Positions 1-7,878 of a DNA stretch of 64,000 nt are shown here, piece after piece. The DNA comes from Chryseobacterium nakagawai (GTDB lineage Bacteria > Bacteroidota > Bacteroidia > Flavobacteriales > Weeksellaceae). The DNA lies in the NCBI RefSeq assembly GCF_900637665.1, contig NZ_LR134386.1, forward strand, positions 5,200,501-5,264,500, read 5' to 3'. Under the pieces are notes generated by a model that was given only the letters and a program-made list of their open reading frames with translations, was not told where the DNA came from and did no database searches. A program made the translations under genes and the position numbers. Position 1 is the first letter of the stretch; every line of letters starts with the position of its first letter.

Positions 1-127
1 TGGACAAGCTCAGTCATCAGGAAATCCATTGAATGATATCTTAGGAAGCGTACTTGGTGGTGGAAATCAGCAACAGCAAGGCGGCGGCGGATTAGGAAGC
101 ATCCTTGGAAATATTTTCGGAAAATAA
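1..127 (+). CDS. C-terminal end of a DUF937-like Gly/Gln-rich protein (partial)
   Basis: Only the last 41 codons are in the window; the start lies to the left. The reading frame from base 2 gives a tail with two copies of a motif like DILGSVLGG and GLGSILGNIFGK, separated by a run of Gln and Gly. Tails of this kind, with repeated L-G-x-hydrophobic-L-G units, are typical of DUF937 (YidB-like) proteins, whose function is unknown. The family call rests on this tail alone. A strong terminator follows 23 bases after the stop. Confidence 0.6.
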   Translation, partial: GQAQSSGNPLNDILGSVLGGGNQQQQGGGGLGSILGNIFGK

Positions 128-150
128 TTAATTTAATTTTTAATAAAAAA

Positions 151-180
151 GGGCGGAGAAAAATTTCTCCGCCCTTTTTG
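151..180 (+). terminator. Rho-independent terminator, probably bidirectional
   Basis: An 11-bp perfect stem (gggcggagaaa / tttctccgccc) with a two-base loop is followed by TTTTT. It sits between the DUF937-like gene and the convergent bTHX gene, with A-runs on the left side, so it can serve both. Confidence 0.9.
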
Positions 181-185
181 TATCA

Positions 186-305
186 TTACTTTTTAGATTT
201 CTCTTCAGAGGCTACAAAAGATTTTGAAGCTTTTCTAGGCCTTCTTTTTCCATAGTTTCCAGAATTGATCTTACCTCGTCTTGATTTTTTGTCTCCTTTT
301 CCCAT
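186..305 (-). CDS. Small ribosomal subunit protein bTHX
   Basis: This is a 39-residue, very basic protein starting MGKGDKKSRRGKINSGNYGK and ending in a Lys/Ser-rich tail. The MGKGDKK(S/T)xRGKI start and the following YGKRRP segment are the hallmark of the bTHX/Thx family, a short peptide that sits in a cavity of the 30S head. The Bacteroidetes form carries a C-terminal extension, as here. It is shorter than the usual gene-calling cutoff. It stands alone, convergent with the DUF937-like gene across a shared terminator. Confidence 0.9.
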   Translation of the reverse strand: MGKGDKKSRRGKINSGNYGKRRPRKASKSFVASEEKSKK

Positions 306-499
306 AGTAATAAATATTTGTTGTTATTACGAATTTAGGAAATACCTGATTAATATCCAATTATAAAAGCTGTTAAAGTTTTTATAAGAAGGCAATATTG
401 AGACTGTAAGATGGAAGTTCTGCCAGTCGTTAATTCCACATTACAACGATAAATTTATTACCATAAAGACTGTGTTTATCGATATTTAACTTTCATAAA

Positions 500-1894
500 T
501 TACACCTTGATTGTCTTCCATTTTCCTTTTCTAAACAAGATAAAAGCGACAACCGTAATCAGAGCCTCTGCTGCAGGAATTGAAATAAATACTCCTTTCG
601 GTCCCATTTCCAGATACTTGGAAAGAAAATAAGCTAAGGGAATCTGAAACAGCCAAAACCCGAAAAGATTCACCCATGTTGGCGTCCATGTATCTCCTGC
701 TCCATTGAAGGCATTAATCATCACCATTCCAATTCCGTAGAATATAAAACCTATACTCATGATATGAAGTGCATTTTTAGCAAAATTCTTAATCTCAACA
801 TCCTGGGTAAAAAAGCTCACTAAGAAATTACCGAAAAGAACAAATATTAAACTTACGATCACCATGAAAATCACATTATATTTTACCGTTTTCATCACAG
901 ACTGTTCTGCCCTCAACATTTCATTCGCCCCCATATTCTGTCCCACTAACGTGGATGCCGCATTACTAAGCCCCCAGGCCGGAAGCATAAAGAACATCAT
1001 TAATCGTAAGGCAGTCTGATAACCTGCAGAGGCATTTTCACCTCCTGTAGTGGCTACCAGCTCTGCAAGGAAGATCCAGCTGCATGATGCAATCACAAAT
1101 TGGAAGATTCCCGGAGTGGCTATTTTTATGATCGATTTAATTAACCCATAATCTGCTTTAAAATAAGGAAGCTTAATCCGGATTTGTGTATCTGCTACTA
1201 AAAGATGATACAATTGATAGAGTACTCCAATACTTCTTCCAATAGTCGTTGCCAACGCAGCTCCTGTAAGGCCCATAGCAGGAATAGGTCCAAAGCCTTT
1301 AATCAAAATAGGGCAAAGAATGATGTTGGCAATATTAGCAATCCATAAGCTTTTCATTGCTATCATGGCATTACCTGCTCCTCTAAAAATCCCATTGATA
1401 AGGAATAAAAGCATAATAATGGTACTGCTTCCCATCATAATTCTCGTAAAATCTTTTCCATAGGCAGCTGCCTCCGGTCTTGATCCCATCAGGATCAGAA
1501 TTTCTTCGGCGTACACAACACCTAAAATACTTAAAACAAGAGTTATTACGAATGAGACCAACAATACCTGTGCGGCACTCCGGGAAGCTTGTTCCGGATT
1601 TTTCTCACCAATTCTTCTCGCTACCATTGCCGTTGCCGCCATACTCATTCCAATGGCAATAGAGTACATAATGGAAAGCACAGACTCCGTAAGTCCTACG
1701 GTCTGAATCGCAAAGCCACTCTCTTTCAAATGTCCCACAAAATAGAGGTCAACCAGTGCAAATACTGACTCCATCGCCATTTCTAGCATCATCGGTATAG
1801 CCAGAAGCAAAACGGCACTCCTGATGTTTACCTTCGTAAAATCGGTTTCTTCTCCTCTAAAGGCTTTCTTGAAAAAGTCAATATATCTGGTCAT
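500..1894 (-). CDS. MATE family efflux transporter
   Basis: The product is a 464-residue integral membrane protein with about 12 hydrophobic segments, the normal MATE length. Features fitting MATE are the early LLLAIPMMLEMAMES helix, the ALVDLYFVGHL segment of helix 2 and the pseudo-repeat of two six-helix halves. It probably exports cationic compounds using a Na+ or H+ gradient; the substrate cannot be told from sequence. An upstream in-frame ATG at 1957 would add 21 residues that do not look like MATE. A TAnnTTTG promoter element lies between the two ATGs (1921-1928), so the ATG at 1894 is chosen. It is monocistronic. Confidence 0.9.
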   Translation of the reverse strand: MTRYIDFFKKAFRGEETDFTKVNIRSAVLLLAIPMMLEMAMESVFALVDLYFVGHLKESGFAIQTVGLTESVLSIMYSIAIGMSMAATAMVARRIGEKNPEQASRSAAQVLLVSFVITLVLSILGVVYAEEILILMGSRPEAAAYGKDFTRIMMGSSTIIMLLFLINGIFRGAGNAMIAMKSLWIANIANIILCPILIKGFGPIPAMGLTGAALATTIGRSIGVLYQLYHLLVADTQIRIKLPYFKADYGLIKSIIKIATPGIFQFVIASCSWIFLAELVATTGGENASAGYQTALRLMMFFMLPAWGLSNAASTLVGQNMGANEMLRAEQSVMKTVKYNVIFMVIVSLIFVLFGNFLVSFFTQDVEIKNFAKNALHIMSIGFIFYGIGMVMINAFNGAGDTWTPTWVNLFGFWLFQIPLAYFLSKYLEMGPKGVFISIPAAEALITVVAFILFRKGKWKTIKV

Positions 1895-1920
1895 TTCTTT
1901 GGTTATAATTTTATTATCCT

Positions 1921-1928
1921 CAAAAATA
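1921..1928 (-). promoter_or_regulatory. -7 promoter element for the MATE gene
   Basis: On the minus strand this reads TATTTTTG, a full match to TAnnTTTG. It lies 26 bases upstream of the ATG at 1894 and downstream of the alternative ATG at 1957, so it decides the start codon. No clear -33 box was seen. Confidence 0.6.
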
Positions 1929-2011
1929 CAAATCTGTATCGGAGTAAGTCTTAGCAATTGACAATAAAAATTAATAAGAAGTTTTTTTATTTATAAAACC
2001 TGCAAAAATCT

Positions 2012-2019
2012 TATCTTTG
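2012..2019 (+). promoter_or_regulatory. -7 promoter element, probably for aspS
   Basis: TATCTTTG matches TAnnTTTG. It lies 172 bases upstream of the aspS ATG. The intervening leader contains the palindromic repeat at 2051-2130, so the aspS transcript would carry a large hairpin. Confidence 0.5.
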
Positions 2020-2050
2020 CCAACGAAAAAAAAGAGGTTATATCAAAAGT

Positions 2051-2130
2051 TTCATTCTGAACGAAATGAAATACAGTAAAGAATCTTAAGCATTTGATTC
2101 TTAGAGATTATTCAGCAAGCTCAGAATAAC
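2051..2130. repeat. Imperfect palindromic repeat element (about 80 bp)
   Basis: The ends read ttcattctgaac and, in reverse complement, ttattctgagc. The centre is aagaatc...gattctt around a 10-base loop. The two arms therefore form one long imperfect hairpin with related terminal sequences, like a non-coding miniature repeat. A second, partial copy of the ATTCTGAACGAAG motif lies at 11903-11939. There is no ORF inside. It lies between the divergent MATE and aspS genes. Confidence 0.6.
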
Positions 2131-2191
2131 AAAAATCAATTTCAACAACTTTTGAGACGGTCTCTAAACATTGAACTTTAAACAAATAATT

Positions 2192-3946
2192 ATGTTTCGA
2201 TCACACACCAACGGAGAGCTATCTCTGAAAAATCTGAATGAAGAAGTTACACTATCAGGATGGGTACAGACTATCCGTGATAAAGGATTTATGATTTGGG
2301 TAGATCTTCGAGATCGTTACGGAATTACCCAGCTGGTATTTGACCAGGAGCGTTCTTCTGCACAATTGATGGAAGAAGCTAAAAAATTAGGCCGTGAATT
2401 CGTTATTCAGGCTACCGGAAAAGTAATTGAGAGAGTAAGTAAAAATCCTAATATTCCTACAGGGGAAATTGAAATTTTAGTTGAAAAACTAACGATTCTG
2501 AACGATTCTCAGCTTCCTCCTTTCACTATTGAAGATGAAACTGACGGTGGAGAGGAATTAAGAATGAAATACCGTTATCTGGATATCAGAAGAAATCCGG
2601 TAAAAGATAAATTGATCTTCCGTCACAAGATGGCTCAGAAAGTAAGAAATTATTTATCTGATGAAGGTTTCATCGAAGTGGAAACTCCTGTTTTGATTAA
2701 ATCTACTCCGGAAGGAGCAAGAGACTTCGTTGTTCCAAGCAGAATGAACCCGGGACAGTTTTATGCATTGCCACAGTCTCCACAGACTTTCAAACAGCTT
2801 TTGATGGTAGGTGGAATGGATAAATACTTCCAGATTGTAAAATGTTTCCGTGATGAGGATTTAAGAGCAGACAGACAGCCGGAATTTACACAGATCGACT
2901 GCGAGATGGCTTTTGTAGAACAGGAAGATGTAATGAATGTTTTCGAAGGAATGACCAAAACGCTTATCAAAGACATTACAGGTCAGGAATTCGGTGATTT
3001 CCCAAGAATGACATTCGCAGAAGCGATGCAGAAATATGGAAATGACAAACCGGACATCCGTTTCGGAATGGAATTCGTAGAGCTTAACGAACTTGTAAAA
3101 GGAAAAGACTTTAAGATATTTGATGAAGCTGAATTGGTTGTCGGAATCAATGTAGAAGGATGTGCAGACTATACAAGAAAGCAGATTGATGAACTTGTAG
3201 ATTGGGTGAAGCGTCCACAGGTTGGAGCTTCAGGAATGGTTTGGGCAAAATTCCAGCATGATGGAGTAAAAACCTCATCAGTAAACAAATTCTACAACGA
3301 AGAGGACTTAGCAAAAATCATTGAGAAATTCGGAGCGAAAGAAGGTGACTTAATGTTGATTCTTTCCGGAAACGAAAACAAAGTAAGAGCTCAGCTTTCT
3401 GCTTTGAGAATGGAGCTTGGAAACCGCTTAGGATTAAGAAAAGGAAATGTATTTGCACCACTTTGGGTGGTTGACTTCCCTCTATTGGAATGGGATGAGG
3501 ATACTGAAAGATTCCATGCCATGCACCACCCTTTCACCTCTCCAAAACCTGAAGATATTCACTTATTGGAAACTGATCCCGGAAAAGCAAGAGCCAACGC
3601 TTACGATATGGTACTTAACGGTAACGAAATCGGAGGTGGATCTATCAGAATTTTCGACAGAGATCTTCAATCTAAAATGTTTGACCTGTTAGGATTCTCA
3701 AAAGAAGAAGCAGAAGCTCAGTTTGGATTCTTAATGAATGCATTTAAATACGGAGCACCACCACACGGTGGTCTGGCATTCGGATTTGACCGTTTAGTAG
3801 CTATTCTGGATGGAAACGAGGTAATCAGAGATTATATTGCATTCCCTAAGAACAATTCTGGGCGTGACGTGATGATTGATGCGCCAGCTTCTATTGCTGA
3901 TGCACAGCTCGATGAATTAGAGTTAAAATTAGATTTAAAAGCATAA
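2192..3946 (+). CDS. aspS: Aspartate--tRNA ligase
   Basis: This class II aminoacyl-tRNA synthetase of 584 residues charges tRNA-Asp in the cytosol. It has an N-terminal OB-fold anticodon-binding domain ([20 protein letters not shown]), motif 1 near [10 protein letters not shown], motif 2 as [18 protein letters not shown], a bacterial GAD insertion domain in the middle and motif 3 as [13 protein letters not shown]. Length and the GAD insert match bacterial AspRS. A TTG 21 bases upstream is in frame, but the ATG at 2192 begins [10 protein letters not shown], the conserved start. A terminator follows directly. Whether it also charges tRNA-Asn cannot be read from sequence. Confidence 0.97.
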   Translation: MFRSHTNGELSLKNLNEEVTLSGWVQTIRDKGFMIWVDLRDRYGITQLVFDQERSSAQLMEEAKKLGREFVIQATGKVIERVSKNPNIPTGEIEILVEKLTILNDSQLPPFTIEDETDGGEELRMKYRYLDIRRNPVKDKLIFRHKMAQKVRNYLSDEGFIEVETPVLIKSTPEGARDFVVPSRMNPGQFYALPQSPQTFKQLLMVGGMDKYFQIVKCFRDEDLRADRQPEFTQIDCEMAFVEQEDVMNVFEGMTKTLIKDITGQEFGDFPRMTFAEAMQKYGNDKPDIRFGMEFVELNELVKGKDFKIFDEAELVVGINVEGCADYTRKQIDELVDWVKRPQVGASGMVWAKFQHDGVKTSSVNKFYNEEDLAKIIEKFGAKEGDLMLILSGNENKVRAQLSALRMELGNRLGLRKGNVFAPLWVVDFPLLEWDEDTERFHAMHHPFTSPKPEDIHLLETDPGKARANAYDMVLNGNEIGGGSIRIFDRDLQSKMFDLLGFSKEEAEAQFGFLMNAFKYGAPPHGGLAFGFDRLVAILDGNEVIRDYIAFPKNNSGRDVMIDAPASIADAQLDELELKLDLKA

Positions 3947-3952
3947 ATTTAA

Positions 3953-3977
3953 AGCGGGGCAAATGCCCCGCTTTTTT
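3953..3977 (+). terminator. aspS terminator
   Basis: An 8-bp stem (agcggggc / gccccgct) with an AAAT loop and a T6 tail begins 6 bases after the aspS stop codon. Confidence 0.9.
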
Positions 3978-3982
3978 ATACT

Positions 3983-4102
3983 ATGAAAACCCTTATTCAG
4001 CTCCTTTCTTTAATTATGTATGTATCAACTACGATTGGAATCATAACGACTTCGAAATTCAATTATATAAAAAATAAAATTCCTTTTACAGATCAACAAT
4101 AG
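3983..4102 (+). CDS. Possible small hydrophobic protein, 39 codons
   Basis: The ORF starts ATG just after the aspS terminator and encodes MKTLIQLLSLIMYVSTTIGI followed by a polar tail ending DQQ. The first half could form one short membrane segment. No promoter or ribosome-binding site stands out, it overlaps no other gene, and I recognise no family. It could be chance; convergence with purA leaves room for it. Confidence 0.25.
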   Translation: MKTLIQLLSLIMYVSTTIGIITTSKFNYIKNKIPFTDQQ

Positions 4103-4114
4103 TTGTCGGGAAAA

Positions 4115-5383
4115 TTATTTCATTTTCAACATCTCTTCTCTTCCCGGCCCTATAGAAAGATACGTTACCGGAACTCCCACTTCTTCCTCCAAGAAAGAAA
4201 GGAAGTTCATCAATTCCTGCGGAAGAGCAGAAGAATTTTTAATTACTGAGAAATCCGCATTCCAGCCATCCAGCCATTTGAATACTGGTTTAGCATTTTC
4301 AGGGAGGGTTCCGGCAGTGGTTTCAATAGTTCCGTCTTCCAACTCATAATGAGTACAAACTGCAACAGATTTTAATCCACTTAAAACGTCTGCTTTTGTC
4401 AGAACCAATTGAGTAACTCCATTAATCATTACTGCATATCGTAACGCAGGAAGATCCAGCCAGCCTGTTCTTCTCGGACGTCCTGTATTGGAACCAAACT
4501 CATTTCCTTTTATTCTTATTTCTTCACCCATTTCGTCAAAAAGCTCCGTTGGAAATATTCCATTTCCTACTCTTGTACAATATGCTTTGGCAATACCGTA
4601 AATCTCACCGATCTTTTTAGGAGAAATACCCAATCCGCTGCAAGCTCCTGATGCAATAGTAGAAGAAGAAGTTACGTAAGGGTAAGTACCATGGTCAATA
4701 TCTAACAATGTTGCCTGAGACCCTTCACCCAAGACAGTTTTTCCTTCAGTTAAAGCTTTATTGAGAAATAATTCAGTTTCTGTACAATTGAATTGTTTTA
4801 AAAATTCTACGGCTTCAAAAAATTCTTTGCTTACTGATTCAAAATCGGGCAATTCCATTCCTCCATCAGCAAGAAATTGATAATCTCTCTCTAAAATACG
4901 TTCTACTCTCTCTTTAAAATCCGGAGCATACATATCCCCGATTCTTACATTCTGTCTTAAAATTTTATTGGAATACGCCTGGGCAATTCCATTCTTTGTT
5001 GTTCCTATTGTTGTATAGGCTGGGCTTTCTTCCATGAAAACATCCATCAGCTTATACGTAGGCAATACAAAATGAGCCTTTTTAGAAATAATCAAATTTT
5101 TCTCCGGATGAAGCGTTTCATCAAACTTTTTTAAATTCAGAATTTCATTTTTAAAGCTTACAGGATCAAGAACAGTTCCAGTCCCAATAACATTCTGTAC
5201 CCCTTGCATAAAAATTCCTGAAGGAATCATTTTAAGCGTAATTCTTTTCCCATTTCTTTCAATGCTATGTCCAGCATTTGAGCCCCCATTAAAGCGGGCT
5301 GCAATATCATAATTTTCACTGATAAGGTCAATAAACTTTCCTTTACCTTCATCTCCCCACTGAAGTCCTAATACAATATCCAT
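4115..5383 (-). CDS. purA: Adenylosuccinate synthetase
   Basis: This 422-residue enzyme converts IMP, aspartate and GTP to adenylosuccinate, the first committed step to AMP. The start MDIVLGLQWGDEGKGK carries the GTP-binding GDEGKGK loop. It is followed by NGGSNAGHS with the catalytic His, and further in by the TTIGTTKNGIAQAY and GNEFGSNTGRPRRTGW segments. An ATG seven codons upstream adds residues outside the conserved start and lies close to the inferred transcription start, so 5383 is preferred. A full -7 box lies at 5402-5409 and a Crp/Fnr-type palindrome at 5432-5445, centred near -43, suggesting regulation by the neighbouring regulator. Confidence 0.96.
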   Translation of the reverse strand: MDIVLGLQWGDEGKGKFIDLISENYDIAARFNGGSNAGHSIERNGKRITLKMIPSGIFMQGVQNVIGTGTVLDPVSFKNEILNLKKFDETLHPEKNLIISKKAHFVLPTYKLMDVFMEESPAYTTIGTTKNGIAQAYSNKILRQNVRIGDMYAPDFKERVERILERDYQFLADGGMELPDFESVSKEFFEAVEFLKQFNCTETELFLNKALTEGKTVLGEGSQATLLDIDHGTYPYVTSSSTIASGACSGLGISPKKIGEIYGIAKAYCTRVGNGIFPTELFDEMGEEIRIKGNEFGSNTGRPRRTGWLDLPALRYAVMINGVTQLVLTKADVLSGLKSVAVCTHYELEDGTIETTAGTLPENAKPVFKWLDGWNADFSVIKNSSALPQELMNFLSFLEEEVGVPVTYLSIGPGREEMLKMK

Positions 5384-5401
5384 ATAATTATTTTTATGGT
5401 G

Positions 5402-5409
5402 CAAAGCTA
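5402..5409 (-). promoter_or_regulatory. purA -7 promoter element
   Basis: On the minus strand this reads TAGCTTTG, a full TAnnTTTG match. The predicted transcription start is near 5395, 12 bases upstream of the purA ATG. No TTTG is present at the expected -33 position; the palindrome at 5432-5445 overlaps that area instead, as expected for an activator-dependent promoter. Confidence 0.6.
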
Positions 5410-5431
5410 TGGCAGTTTGAAAGGGAGACCA

Positions 5432-5445
5432 TTGCCATTTGACAA
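5432..5445. promoter_or_regulatory. Candidate Crp/Fnr-family operator in front of purA
   Basis: TTGCCATTTGACAA is a near-perfect dyad with half-sites TTGNC / GNCAA and a 4-base spacer, the geometry of CRP/FNR-family sites. A sister site, TTGTCATTTGGCAA, lies at 6331-6344 upstream of the regulator gene. The function is inferred from geometry and context only. Confidence 0.5.
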
Positions 5446-5543
5446 AAACGTATTTTTATCAATACAGGGTATGAATATTTATGAATCCGAAGTCGGGATT
5501 TAACTTCATATTTATTTTTGTAACAGTGTTCTTGTTATAGGTT

Positions 5544-5597
5544 TTGGCTAAAGCCAATGGAATTTTTATAAAATGATAGAACGGGCTTTAGCCCGTT
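5544..5597. repeat. Double-hairpin intergenic repeat
   Basis: Two stem-loops lie side by side. TTGGCTAAAGCCAA (5544-5557) is a 6-bp stem. AACGGGC-TTTA-GCCCGTT (5580-5597) is a 7-bp stem. Both contain GGCT..AAGCC or GGGCTTTAGCCC words, so they look like diverged copies of one REP-like palindrome. They lie between purA and the Crp-type gene (5405-5700), with no ORF. Confidence 0.5.
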
Positions 5598-5700
5598 CCT
5601 ATTGAATATTGACAATTCGTATGTTTAATTTATAAATAATAAGATCGATAGACATTATATTTTGACCTTTACATTTATATTTTACAATGAAGAGACCACA

Positions 5701-6273
5701 TTACTCATTGATAGTTCTCCTAATCCTGCTCAGCGACGAAGGCGTCACCCCAAGATAAGAAGCCAACATAGACTGTGGAACTCTATTCGCCAGCCCAGGA
5801 TAATGATTGAGAAAATGAATATATCTTGATTTTGCATCCTGATTGAGCATAATGCTTGCTACTTTAAGCTTATTTTCGGCAACAAAACCATGAATCCGGG
5901 CAAATAAAACTGGCCATATTGCAATTTTCTCTTCTAATATTTTAAAATGATTGAGGTCAATTACAAGTAAAACAGCATCTGTAATCGCTTCTATGTATTC
6001 ATGGGCAGGAAGCTGATCGGTAAATCCCTGAAAGTCTCCAATAAAACGGCCTTCATAAATAAAATAACGGGTAAAATCATCTCCTTCTTTGTTATAATAC
6101 AAAGATCGGAATACCCCTTCCTTTACAAAAGCAATCTTTTGACTTACTTTCCCTGCCTCTACGAAAATTTCTCCTTTCTTCACGGAAATCTCCTGGATTC
6201 CTTCCGTAATCAGAAGCTCATCCTGCGTATTCAGTAATCCAAATTTTTTGATATAGTTAAAAAGTTCTTCCAT
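5701..6273 (-). CDS. Crp/Fnr family transcriptional regulator
   Basis: The product is 190 residues. The N-terminal half is a cyclic-nucleotide-binding-like beta-roll (EISVKKGEIFVEAGKVSQKI, then GDDFTRYFIYEGRFIGDF). The C-terminal end holds a short helix-turn-helix, VPQSMLASYLGVTPSSLSRI. This is the common Bacteroidetes Crp/Fnr form, in which the effector is usually unknown; the PGQ-R cAMP phosphate cassette of E. coli CRP is not evident. An upstream in-frame ATG at 6330 is less likely because it lies next to the palindromic site at 6331-6344. The matching operators before this gene and purA suggest autoregulation. Confidence 0.9.
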   Translation of the reverse strand: MEELFNYIKKFGLLNTQDELLITEGIQEISVKKGEIFVEAGKVSQKIAFVKEGVFRSLYYNKEGDDFTRYFIYEGRFIGDFQGFTDQLPAHEYIEAITDAVLLVIDLNHFKILEEKIAIWPVLFARIHGFVAENKLKVASIMLNQDAKSRYIHFLNHYPGLANRVPQSMLASYLGVTPSSLSRIRRTINE

Positions 6274-6330
6274 GTTATTTATCCACAGATTGCGGAAAGA
6301 TAAAGGTATAAAAGTAGAAGCTAAAAACAA

Positions 6331-6344
6331 TTGTCATTTGGCAA
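6331..6344. promoter_or_regulatory. Candidate Crp/Fnr-family operator between the regulator gene and ku
   Basis: TTGTCATTTGGCAA has the same TTGNC-N4-GNCAA dyad as the site before purA. It sits 58 bases upstream of the regulator ATG and 73 bases upstream of the divergent ku ATG, so it could control either. A near-consensus -7 box (TATCTTTC, minus strand, 6295-6302) lies on the regulator side. Confidence 0.5.
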
Positions 6345-6416
6345 AAAGCTTTATAATACATACCACGCACCCTTCTGACGGCACGCTAATTGCTTGATTT
6401 TTAAAAACGTAAGACA

Positions 6417-7202
6417 ATGAAAGCAATCTGGAATGGCGCCATTGGCTTCGGTTTAGTAAATATTCCTATTAAAATTTACTCAGCAACGGAGACCAGCAAA
6501 CTCGACCTTGATATGCTCGATAAATCCGATTTTTCCAATATCCGGTTTAAGAGAGTCAATGAAAATACAGGAAAAGAAGTAAAATGGGAAAATATCGTTA
6601 AAGGCTATCTCATGGATGATAAATATATCGTTCTTGATGAGCAGGATTACGAAGCTGCAAGCCCTGAAAAAACAAAGATTCTATCCATTGATCAGTTTGT
6701 CAAAGAGGAAGAAGTAGACAGTATTTATTTTGAAACGCCCTATTATCTGGAACCTCAGAAAAATGGTGAAAATGCATACAGGCTTTTGCTAAAAGCTCTT
6801 GAAGAAACCAAAATGGTAGGAATCGGAACGTTTGTACTCCGTGACAGTGAAGCTATAGGAATGATACGCCCTTACAATGATCATATACTGATCTTGAATA
6901 AGCTAAGATTTAATCAGGAAATAAGAGAGTATGCTGATCTAAAAATCCCGGCCCGCAAGGCCCCAAAACCAGCAGAATTGAAAATGGCAGTAAGTCTTAT
7001 CAAGCAGCTTTCTCAGGATTTTGATCCGGCAATGTATAAAGATACCTATTCTGATGATCTAATGAAAATCATCAAGCAGAAAGCAAAAGGTAAAAATAGT
7101 AAAGTCCAAAAAGCACCGGCTGCAAAAGAAGGTAAAGTGATTGATCTTATGGCCCAGTTAAAAGCCAGTTTAAATACCTCTAAATCTAAATCAGCATCGT
7201 AA
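6417..7202 (+). CDS. ku: Non-homologous end joining protein Ku
   Basis: This is a 261-residue bacterial Ku, which forms a homodimeric ring that binds DNA double-strand ends and recruits LigD. The start MKAIWNGAIGFGLVNIPIKI is diagnostic of the family. The Ku core beta-barrel spans most of the protein, with the conserved VLRDSEAIGMIRPYNDHILIL segment. A Lys/Ala-rich tail follows. The stop overlaps the next start (TAATG), so it is co-translated with the ligD PE frame. It is divergent from the Crp-type regulator. Confidence 0.96.
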   Translation: MKAIWNGAIGFGLVNIPIKIYSATETSKLDLDMLDKSDFSNIRFKRVNENTGKEVKWENIVKGYLMDDKYIVLDEQDYEAASPEKTKILSIDQFVKEEEVDSIYFETPYYLEPQKNGENAYRLLLKALEETKMVGIGTFVLRDSEAIGMIRPYNDHILILNKLRFNQEIREYADLKIPARKAPKPAELKMAVSLIKQLSQDFDPAMYKDTYSDDLMKIIKQKAKGKNSKVQKAPAAKEGKVIDLMAQLKASLNTSKSKSAS

Positions 7203-7807
7203 TGGCACTCAAAGATTATCAACAAAAGCGTAAGTTCAATGAAACAAGTGAACCTAAAGGAAAAACGAAAAAGAGTGAAAACAAACTGATCTTCGTTGTT
7301 CAAAGACATGCTGCTACCCGACTTCACTATGATTTCCGTCTGGAAATGGAAGGTGTCTTAAAGAGTTGGGCTGTTCCAAAAGGGCCCTCTTTAGACCCTC
7401 AGGATAAACGCCTGGCTATGATGGTGGAAGATCATCCTTATGATTACAAGGATTTTGAAGGGAATATTCCTGAAGGAAATTACGGAGCAGGACAAGTGGA
7501 AGTGTGGGATAGTGGAATTTACGAACCTTTGGAAGAAAACAGCAATGTTTCTGATGAAAAAGAATTGTTGAAAGAACTGCATGCTGGCTCCTTAAAATTT
7601 ACCTTACATGGAAAAAAATTGAAGGGTGAATTTGCTTTGGTTAAAATGAAAAATTCTGAAGACAACGCATGGTTGCTTATTAAGCATAAAGATGAATTTG
7701 CAGAAAGCCCTTATAATGCTGAAGAAAATATCTCTCCAAAATCTTTAGTCACCAAATTCCTTGAGGAAAAAAAAAGCCTAAAAACAAACGAAAAAAAGAA
7801 ATCATAA
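7202..7807 (+). CDS. ligD: LigD 3'-phosphoesterase (PE) module, upstream frame of a split ligD
   Basis: The 201 residues match the PE domain of LigD, which trims 3' ends during end joining. The core FVVQRHAATRLHYDFRLE carries the conserved His/Arg/Asp active-site residues and is followed by VPKGPS and EGNYGAGQVEVWDSG. The frame ends in a Lys-rich linker and TAA at 7805-7807. In many Bacteroidetes PE, ligase and polymerase are one polypeptide. Here the downstream LIG-POL frame is -1 relative to this one and stays open back to 7765, across this stop. A slippery A AAA AAG and a hairpin lie at the junction, so a fused 853-residue LigD is possible. Confidence 0.92.
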   Translation: MALKDYQQKRKFNETSEPKGKTKKSENKLIFVVQRHAATRLHYDFRLEMEGVLKSWAVPKGPSLDPQDKRLAMMVEDHPYDYKDFEGNIPEGNYGAGQVEVWDSGIYEPLEENSNVSDEKELLKELHAGSLKFTLHGKKLKGEFALVKMKNSEDNAWLLIKHKDEFAESPYNAEENISPKSLVTKFLEEKKSLKTNEKKKS

Positions 7808-7831
7808 CTTCGGAAAACAGATTCCGAAGTT
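7792..7831 (+). promoter_or_regulatory. Candidate programmed -1 frameshift signal in ligD
   Basis: In the PE frame the heptamer A AAA AAG occupies 7792-7798, the dnaX-type slippery sequence. It is followed by a 7-base spacer and a 10-bp stem (7806-7815 / 7822-7831) with loop AACAGA; the zero-frame TAA is at 7805-7807. A -1 slip leads to EIITSENRFR...KLKSFIKP and then into the LIG-POL frame at 7879. The hairpin followed by TTTAATTCTTT could instead act as a terminator, and an A9 run at 7767-7775 is a second possible slippage site. Confidence 0.6.
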
Positions 7832-7878
7832 TTAATTCTTTAGCCGCCGAAAAAAAGCTTAAGTCTTTTATAAAACCC

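Noticed and set aside
1480..1662. 60-codon ORF on the plus strand inside the MATE gene
   Set aside because: It is antisense to a clear MATE coding frame, has no family character and no promoter.
6331..6365. E. coli-like -35/-10 promoter (TTGTCA...TATAAT) before ku
   Set aside because: The spacer is 15 bases and this group uses TTTG/TAnnTTTG promoters. The TTGTCA is better explained as half of the operator palindrome.
7806..7836. ligD junction hairpin as a plain intrinsic terminator
   Set aside because: Stem and T-rich tail could terminate, but that would cut off the only promoter-supplied route to the LIG-POL frame. The spacing to A AAA AAG fits a frameshift stimulator better. It is kept as an alternative in the finding.
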